From assembly GCF_000332335.1 (NCBI RefSeq), contig NZ_KB235948.1, forward strand, positions 1,499,810 through 1,549,276: a stretch of 49,467 bases of DNA. The letters run 5' to 3'. This DNA comes from Kamptonema formosum PCC 10802 (GTDB lineage Bacteria; Cyanobacteriota; Cyanobacteriia; Cyanobacteriales; Oscillatoriaceae). The stretch's first letter is position 1, and each line of letters starts with the position of its first letter. Below, one piece after another: positions 35,117 to 42,200 of the stretch. The notes under the pieces are model-generated. The model did not search any database, was not told the DNA's origin, and worked only from the letters and a program-made list of their open reading frames with translations. The position numbers were made by a program, and so were the translations under genes.

Positions 35117-35297
35117 GCTGCTATTTGCTAGAGATCGCACTTAATACTTAACATAACTTTACAAAAATTCGCGCCCAGGCGTTCCCTCCGACCCCAAAAC
35201 GGTGAAGTCCCGACGTTGGACAGCCATTCCCTCCGACCCAACAATGGGGAAGAGTCAACTCCTCGGAAACGATTTACTTAACATCGCTTGACAAGGC

Positions 35298-35326
35298 TTG
35301 ACAAAGCTTAAAATGCTTGCTAGATT
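35298..35326 (+). promoter_or_regulatory. Sigma-70-type promoter of tnpA
   Basis: TTGACA (35298-35303), 17-bp spacer, TAGATT (35321-35326) preceded by TGC (extended -10). A second TTGACA lies exactly 10 bp upstream within a GCTTGACAAG direct repeat. It is 26 bp before the transposase ATG. Confidence 0.7.
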
Positions 35327-35352
35327 GGAGAAAATTTAGTAAGGAGAGGCAG

Positions 35353-36018
35353 ATGGCCAACTATGTGCCCGCAAGAGTGGCAACAGCCAAGCTTGGGGTT
35401 TCACTTAGAACGCTCCTCAGGTGGGAAGAAGCAGGAAAAATCCAAACGATTAAAACGCCAAACGGACAGCGCCGGTACAACATCGACTCAATTCTCAATC
35501 CCCTGCCTACCAGCAAACCAACCATCCTGTACGCCAGAGTTTCCAGCTATTCTCAAAAAACTGACCTGGAGAGACAAGTTGAGTTTCTTCTCTCTCACTA
35601 CCCAGAGTGTGAAGTCATCCGAGACATCGGCTCGGGACTCAGTTTTAAACGAAAAGGGTTGCTGGGCTTATTGGAACGAATTTTGTCAGGCGATGTCGGA
35701 AGGGTTGTCGTTACCAACAAAGACCGACTGTGCCGCTTCGGTTACGATCTTATCGCATGGCTGTTAGCGCGCTGCAACTGTGAGATTCTGGTTCTGAACA
35801 ACCACTTGGGGAAGCCAGGGGAGGAGTGTTCCTACAGCCCCGAGCGAGAGATGCTTGAAGATTTTCAGGCTATCCTCCATATTTTCAGTCGCAGGCTCTC
35901 CGGACTCCGCAAGTACAAAACAAACATTAAAGAAGATCCTGACTTGCAGGGGATATGCCAAAGTAAAAACAGAGAAAGTTTGGAAGCTGCCCATTCGCGC
36001 ACACCGCAAGGTGTGTGA
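35353..36018 (+). CDS. tnpA: IS607 family serine transposase TnpA
   Basis: 221 residues. The N-terminal MerR-like helix-turn-helix (1-55: ARVATAKLGVSLRTLLRWEE, then NGQRRY) is followed by a serine-recombinase domain with YARVSSYSQ (nucleophile Ser64), ERQVEFL, and TNKDRLCRFGYDLI, which supplies the catalytic arginines. The C-terminus reads DFQAILHIFSRRLSGLRKY as in IS607 transposases, then continues about 30 residues in unusual sequence. AAGGAG lies 6 nt before ATG 35353. The partner tnpB that normally follows is absent; a short frame overlapping the end may be a remnant. All active-site residues look intact, so the enzyme may still work. Confidence 0.92.
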   Translation: MANYVPARVATAKLGVSLRTLLRWEEAGKIQTIKTPNGQRRYNIDSILNPLPTSKPTILYARVSSYSQKTDLERQVEFLLSHYPECEVIRDIGSGLSFKRKGLLGLLERILSGDVGRVVVTNKDRLCRFGYDLIAWLLARCNCEILVLNNHLGKPGEECSYSPEREMLEDFQAILHIFSRRLSGLRKYKTNIKEDPDLQGICQSKNRESLEAAHSRTPQGV

Positions 36019-36100
36019 CAGAGCCCTCACTGACTTAAAGGAGCATCAAAGCTTTGATTGCAGCAACAGGACAAAAAACGACTGGGGAGAATGCATTTAG
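35930..36100 (+). pseudogene. Possible tnpB remnant
   Basis: In the +1-shifted frame overlapping the end of tnpA, a stretch around VWKLPIRAHRKVCDRALTDL could derive from the N-terminal helical part of an IS607 TnpB. No RuvC or zinc motifs follow. The assignment rests on position and a weak pattern only. Confidence 0.25.
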
Positions 36101-36231
36101 AAGTTTATATAAAAGTTTGGCAGGTGAAATAATCCCTCAGGGCTCAAATCATAAGGTGAGGAGGCGGCGGTAGATAATGCTTTATTTGAGGCGTATGCGG
36201 AGCCGGCTAAACCCAAGCGTGGGGAGAAGTT

Positions 36232-36252
36232 CCCTAAGTGCCTACTGCTATA
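36232..36252. repeat. TATAGCAG element, single arm
   Basis: CCCTAAGTGCCTACTGCTATA matches the right arm of the elements at 26024 and 33585 (two differences); no left arm is seen. Confidence 0.5.
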
Positions 36253-36470
36253 ATAGAAGTAGGGGGCGATAACTTCCCCGGTTGAGGTTGAAGACCGGCC
36301 TAAACACCTGAAATTTATCCCCTTAGGCACCCGATTAACTTTTAGTCAACCACAGCAGCTATTAAGCTATTCCGCTTTTAATCTGCTTATTGGGAAAAGG
36401 AGGCAGAGCCTCCAAAGCAGCGTTCCCAGTATCGGCCTGGGAACGAGGGGATAGAGATGGATAGGGCAAA

Positions 36471-36594
36471 TTAAATGCGCCACAGCTTAGCGCTCTCATT
36501 GCCAGCAGATCAGAGGAAAAGCAGGGGGGTATGAGTGCGGCGGTGGGTGACGGAGTTTTCCAAAAAACTTTCCGGCAGTATGATATACTGAAAA
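36471..36594 (+). pseudogene. Relic of a receiver domain
   Basis: The bases align with 38766-38890 inside the CBS hybrid kinase. In one frame they read ALIASRSEEKQ..., then FQKTFRQYDILK, against ALIASTSEEQA... and LQKTFRESDILE. An upstream in-frame TAG and a small deletion break it. After DILK the frame runs into the 7-nt repeat. The phospho-acceptor part is missing. Confidence 0.7.
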
Positions 36595-36706
36595 ACCCCA
36601 TTCCCAATCCCCAATACCCAATCCAAAATCCGGGCATCCCCAATGCGGAAAGCGAAGCGGCTCCATAGGAGCAGGGTGCCTAATTCCTAATACCTAAGAC
36701 CCAACC

Positions 36707-39232
36707 ATGCAATCAAATAGCTCCCTGAACCAACCCTTATTAGCTCAGTCAGCAGTCATTGACCGGCAGCACCTACTGGTGTCTCCCAGCACTCCAGTCA
36801 CCGAAGTGATTACCCGCATGAGTCAGAGTCGGAACAGCTGTGTGCTGGTTGCGGAAGGACAGCGGTTGGTTGGTATTTTTACCGAGCGGGATATCGTGAA
36901 AATGAGTGCGGCTATGATGCCGCAGGAAGGGGTGGAAGTCCGTCAGGTGATGACCCCCGAGCCGGTCGCCATTTCAGTATCTCAAGAGCTAGACATTTTT
37001 TCTGTTATCTCGATATTTCGCCAGCATAAAATCCGGCACCTGCCGGCACTGGATGAGTCTGGGAAAGTTCTGGGGGTTATCACTCAAAGCAGTATTCGAG
37101 AAGTCCTCAAGCCCACTGACTTGTTAAAGCTCAAACCAGTCAGTCAGGTGATGAGCGCCAATGTAATTATATCGCCTCCAACCGATTCCCTCTTGCGAAT
37201 TGCGCAGAAAATGGCAGAAGACCGAATTAGCTGCGTGGTGATTTCAGAAATGAGGGACGGCGGGGGAATTTTTCCGGTAGGGATTATTACGGAACGGGAC
37301 ATCGTTCAGTTCCGGGCAATGGAGTTGGATTTATCTTCAATCGGGGCGCAGGAAGTGATGAGCTGCCCGCTGCTGCCAATTCAAAAGGACGATTCTGTGT
37401 GGGCTGCCCATCAATTGATGGAACGCCATCGCATTCGCCGGCTGGTTGTGATAGACGAGGCGGGGATGCTGGCCGGCATCCTCACCCAAAGCACCCTTCT
37501 GGAAGCGATAGATCCCTTAGAAATGCACGCTACGATAGAAATCTTGCGGCAGCAGGTGGACGCTCGCACAACTCAATTAAGTGAGGCTAACGCTCGCTTG
37601 CAGGAGGAAATCGCCCTCAGGGAACGGGAACTGGGCGCTCGGCTTTTACTGGAAAAGCAACTGCTCGAAGAAAATGCCAAACTCCAGCAAGCTTTAATCG
37701 CCGCCGAATCGGCATCCCTTGCCAAAAGCAGCTTCTTGGCGAATGTGGGCCACGAACTCCGCTCCCCTCTCCACACCATCCTCGGGTTTGGGCAGCTGGT
37801 GCGCGGAAGCCAAACGCTGACTCCAGAAAACCAAAAATATCTCAGCATCATTCAGCGCAGTGGTGAGCACTTGCTGGATCGGATAGAAAACCTGCTAGAA
37901 CTGTCAAAAATGGAAGCGGGGCGCACCAGCCTTAACGAAGGAGACTTCGACCTTCACTTGTGGCTCGAGGATCTGGCGGATCTGTTCTCCCACCGCGCCC
38001 GCGACAAGCAGTTGGAGTTTGTTCTAGAACGCGCCCCTGACCTGCCTCAATATGTGCGAAGCGATCGGGAAAAATTGCGTCAAGTCTTGGTTAATATTAT
38101 CGATAACGCGATTAAGTTTACCCCATTTGGGAGCGTGCGGGTGAGAGTGAGAGTGGGGGGTGGCGCATGGGGCGTGGGGAATCGGGAATGGGGCACAGAT
38201 TTCGATTCTCAATCCCCAAGGCCCAGCGGCGAATTCCCAAGGCCGAATCCCCAAGGATCAATTATCTTTGAAGTAGAAGACACCGGCCCGGGGATTCCGC
38301 CTGAGAAATTAAACTGCATTTTTGAGGCTTCTCTGCTGACGCCAACAGAAAAACGAGCGGGAGAGGGGATGGGCATAGGGCTGCCGGTGAGCCGATTTTT
38401 CGTCCGGCTGATGGGCGGTGAGATGGCGGCTGAACGTACCTCAACCGGCACTCTTTTAAAATTTGACATTCAAGTCAAGCCGGTGGGGGCGCTTGACATT
38501 GAAACAGGACAGCCGTCACGCCGAGCGATAGCCCCAGAACCCAACCAACCTTGCTATCGCATTCTGATTGTGGACGATCAGTGGGAGAATCGCCAGTGGT
38601 TCATACAAGTCCTCTCCCCCCTGAGGTTTGAACTCAAGGAAGCCAGCAACGGTGTTGAGGCGATCGAAGTCTGGGACACTTGGGAGCCTCACCTGATCTT
38701 TATGGACATGCGGATGCCGGTGATGGACGGGTATGAAGCTGCAAAACGGATTAAAGCGACGGTAAAAGGCCAAGCCACAGCTGTTATTATTGCTCTCATC
38801 GCCAGCACCTCGGAAGAGCAAGCGCGGGTTATCGATATGGGGGTTTGTGACGATGTTTTACAAAAAACTTTCCGGGAGTCTGATATACTTGAGCAGACAC
38901 AAAAGCATTTGGGGGTGCGCTACATTTATGAGGGACGGCACGACTCGCAGGGAGAGGCTCTCGGGCAGCCAAGCCAGCGCCACCGGCTCGTTGAGAGCGA
39001 TGGGAACCGGCCACAGGCTCTGACGCCGGCTGCCGTGGCTGCCCTCCCAGAGGCATTGCTGGCTGACCTGCAACAGGCCACTATCTGCATTAATTTAGAG
39101 GTGATTTCTGATATACTTGATGAAATCCGCCGGCACAATGCAGCTTTAGCGGGGGCGCTGAAGGGACTGGTTGATAACTTTAATTACGCGGCTGTTTTGA
39201 ATTTGATTCAAGAGGCTAAGGGAGAAAAATGA
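36707..39232 (+). CDS. CBS(x4)-hybrid histidine kinase with receiver
   Basis: 841 residues. Four CBS motifs form two pairs (about 18-132 and 143-270; repeated VGIFTERDIV/VGIITERDIV and GVITQSS/GILTQST), typical of adenine-nucleotide-sensing Bateman modules. A coiled coil (275-335) leads to the kinase helix with H349 in ANVGHELRSPL (a variant of the usual MSHELRTPL). The ATPase domain (about 440-600) has N-box VLVNIIDNAIKF and G1 DTGPGI, but the G2 loop reads GEGMGIGLP. Residues about 481-518 are a Gly/Pro/Trp-rich insert made of repeat DNA. The receiver (622-740) has D667 in FMDMRMP. A ~65-residue helical tail follows. The stop overlaps the next start (ATGA), giving translational coupling. 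Soluble. Confidence 0.9.
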   Translation: MQSNSSLNQPLLAQSAVIDRQHLLVSPSTPVTEVITRMSQSRNSCVLVAEGQRLVGIFTERDIVKMSAAMMPQEGVEVRQVMTPEPVAISVSQELDIFSVISIFRQHKIRHLPALDESGKVLGVITQSSIREVLKPTDLLKLKPVSQVMSANVIISPPTDSLLRIAQKMAEDRISCVVISEMRDGGGIFPVGIITERDIVQFRAMELDLSSIGAQEVMSCPLLPIQKDDSVWAAHQLMERHRIRRLVVIDEAGMLAGILTQSTLLEAIDPLEMHATIEILRQQVDARTTQLSEANARLQEEIALRERELGARLLLEKQLLEENAKLQQALIAAESASLAKSSFLANVGHELRSPLHTILGFGQLVRGSQTLTPENQKYLSIIQRSGEHLLDRIENLLELSKMEAGRTSLNEGDFDLHLWLEDLADLFSHRARDKQLEFVLERAPDLPQYVRSDREKLRQVLVNIIDNAIKFTPFGSVRVRVRVGGGAWGVGNREWGTDFDSQSPRPSGEFPRPNPQGSIIFEVEDTGPGIPPEKLNCIFEASLLTPTEKRAGEGMGIGLPVSRFFVRLMGGEMAAERTSTGTLLKFDIQVKPVGALDIETGQPSRRAIAPEPNQPCYRILIVDDQWENRQWFIQVLSPLRFELKEASNGVEAIEVWDTWEPHLIFMDMRMPVMDGYEAAKRIKATVKGQATAVIIALIASTSEEQARVIDMGVCDDVLQKTFRESDILEQTQKHLGVRYIYEGRHDSQGEALGQPSQRHRLVESDGNRPQALTPAAVAALPEALLADLQQATICINLEVISDILDEIRRHNAALAGALKGLVDNFNYAAVLNLIQEAKGEK

Positions 39233-42200
39233 GTGCTTGTAAAACGGCAAAAAGAGAAATTATTTTAGTGGTTGACGACCGGCCAGAGAGTTTGCGGCTG
39301 TTAAGTGCGGTATTGACTAAAGAGGGGTATGCTGTCCGACCTGTGCTGGAAGGGCGCTTGGCCTTAGCGGCGGCACAGGCAGAACCTCCCGACCTGATTT
39401 TGCTGGATATTATGATGCCGCAAATGGATGGCTATGAACTCTGCTCCCAGCTAAAAGCCTCTGAACGAACTCGCGACATCCCGGTGATTTTTATCAGCGT
39501 CAAAGGGGAAACGTTCGATAAAGTGAGAGCCTTTTCTGTCGGTGGCGCGGACTACATAACGAAACCGTTTCATGTGGGAGAAGCCGTAGCGCGGGTCGAG
39601 AACCAGCTCAAGATCCGGCGGCTGCAAAAGCAACTCATGGAGCAAAATGCGCGGCTCTCTCAAGAGAAAAGCGAGCGCGAACTGGCGGAAGCGGCGCGGC
39701 GCTCTTCAGAAGCCAAATTAGCGTCAGCATTTCGGGCCTGTCCCGACCCCATTGCGCTGACCACGTTTCCAGAAGGCCGGTTCCTGGAAGTAAACGACAG
39801 CTTCTGTGAGTTTTTTGGCGCCCCTCGGGCCCGGGTAATGGGTAACACCGGCTTGGAGCTGGATATATATAATATTATAGCGGTTTGCGCCGAAAGTGTC
39901 AAGGAATTGCGAGAGAAAAGATCCATTCGCAACTGTCAGGCGAACATCCGCACCGCCAGTGGGGAGGAGAAGTCAGTCTTGCTGTCAGCAGAACTCATCG
40001 ATCTGGACGGACAAGAGTGCGCAATCAGCACAGTTACGGACATCACTCACCGCGTGAGAGCGGAAAATGAACTGCGCCTGCTGCTGGAAACAGCGCGAGC
40101 CACCAGCCAGAGCCCAGATACAGACAGCGCTCTAGCGGTGATTTTGCAGTTAATTTGTGCGGCGATTAAGTGGGATTTTGGGGAAGCGTGGCTGACTTCA
40201 AAGGGCGGCAGGGTGTTAGAGTGCAGTTGGGGGTGGTACGGGCGCGACCCGAGTTTAGAAGAATTCCGGCGCAAGAGGGAAACCCTCACCTTTGCTGCCG
40301 GTGCCGGGTTGCCGGGAAGAGTTTGGCAATCCCAGCAGCCAGAGTGGATAGAAGATATTTCCGAACAGCCAGAGTCACTTTTTGAGCGCGGGCTTCCGGC
40401 TGCCAAAGTGGGCTTGAGAGCTGGGTTTGGCGTGCCGATTCTCGCCGGCGATCGAGTCTTGGCGGTTTTAGTTTTCTTTAAGCAGGGGAAAAGCCAGCCA
40501 GACCGGCGGACAATCGAGCTGGTGAGTGCGGTGGCGGTCCAGTTAGGTGCCTCGATCGGGCGCAAGCAAGCCGAAGCAGCCTTGCGTGAAAGTGAAGAGC
40601 GGTTTCATCTGGCAATGGAAGCCAGCGCTCAAGGGCTTTGGGATTGGAATATTGCCACGGGAGAAGCTTATTTAGACCCGCAGTGGAAGAAAATACTGGG
40701 GTATGAAGTAGAGGAGATAGAGAACAATTACCAGTCCTGGGTGCGGCGGCTCCATCCAGAGGATGCGTCTGGAGTCATGGAAAGTTTGAATGCCTGTGTC
40801 GCGGGCGATCTCCCCATCTATGAAGTGGAATTCCGGATGCGGAGTAAATCGGGGGAGTGGAAGTGGATTGTGGCTCGGGGAAAGGTGACGGAACGGGATG
40901 CCGCCGGCGCGCCGGTGCGGATGACGGGGACGCACAAAGACATAACCGAACGCAAAAAAGCAGAGGAAGCGCTGCGCGAGAGTGAGAGGCGATTCCGCGC
41001 CATCTTCCACTCGATGTTCCAATTCATGGGGCTGATGCAGCCGGATGGCACGCTGCTGGAAGCCAACCAAACGGCTCTCGACTTTGCCGGGATCTCTGCT
41101 GAAGATGTGGTGGGGGTTCCGTTTTGGGAAACGCCGTGGTGGAGACTTGACAAAGCAGCCCAAAATCAGCTAAAAGAAGCGGCTGTCCGCGCTGCTGCCG
41201 GCGAATTTGTCCGTTACGAAGCAGAGGTTGCCGGTGCGGGAGATATGGTGATTACCATTGACTTTTCTATCAAGCCGGTGTTTGACGAAACCGGACAAGT
41301 GGTACTGCTGATTCCCGAAGGGCGCGACATCACCGAGCGCAAAGTTTTAGAGGGAGAGATTGCCCTGCGGGAAGCCAGACTCAATGCCTTTTTCAGCAAC
41401 GCTCCCGTCGGAATGTCTATCCTAGATCAGGGACTGAGGTTCGTGCAAATCAACGAACCGCTGGCAGAAATTGATGGACTGTCGGCTTCAGACTACACCG
41501 GCAAGACTGTCCGCGAAATTTTGCCCGCCCTCGCGCCGGTTCTGGAACCCCTTTTCCAGCAAGTGCTGGCCACCGGCAAACCGGTTGTCCGCCTAGAACT
41601 GTCGGGAGAAGTGCCCAGTCAACCGGGCGCTATCCGTCACTGGGAGGTGTCTTACTTTCCCATTCCCGGAGAGAGGGACCGCCCGGAAAGCGTGGGGGCT
41701 GTTGTGGTGGAAATCAGCGAGCGCAAACGAGCGGAATCGCAACTGCGCTCGGTAACAGAACGCCTGCAATACTTGCTCACTTCCAGTCCCGCCGTCATAT
41801 TTAGCTGCCAGACAGGGGGCGATTGTGCGGCGACGTTTATGAGTGAGAATGTCAGGGAAATTCTCGGCTATGAGGCGCGGGAATTCGTGGGAAATGCCAA
41901 TTTATGGGCGAGCTGCGTCCACCCAGAAGATCGGGAGATCCTCTTGGCCGCCCCGCATTCCTTCCAGCAGGAGTTGGCTGTTTACGAATACCGGTTTCTG
42001 CACGCTGACGGAACTTATCGCTGGATCTACAGCCAGATGAAATTGCTGCGGGACGCTGCTGGCAATCCCATCGAGTATGTGGGGTATTTGATAGACATCA
42101 GCGAACTCAAGGCTATAGAGCGAGCCTTGCGAGAGAGCCAGCGCCGGTATCAAATTTTAGCAGAAACATCGCCGGTGTGTATCATCAACACCGACGCTCA

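Larger units (their letters stand above)
36019..36706. other. Spacer with gene relics and repeats
   Basis: It contains a TATAGCAG half-element (36232-36252), two hairpin repeats (GGAGGCAGAGCCTCC near 36400 and GTTCCCAG...CTGGGAACG near 36422-36445), a receiver-domain relic (36471-36594) and a CCCAATC-type 7-nt repeat run (36595-36635). No intact gene. Confidence 0.6.
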
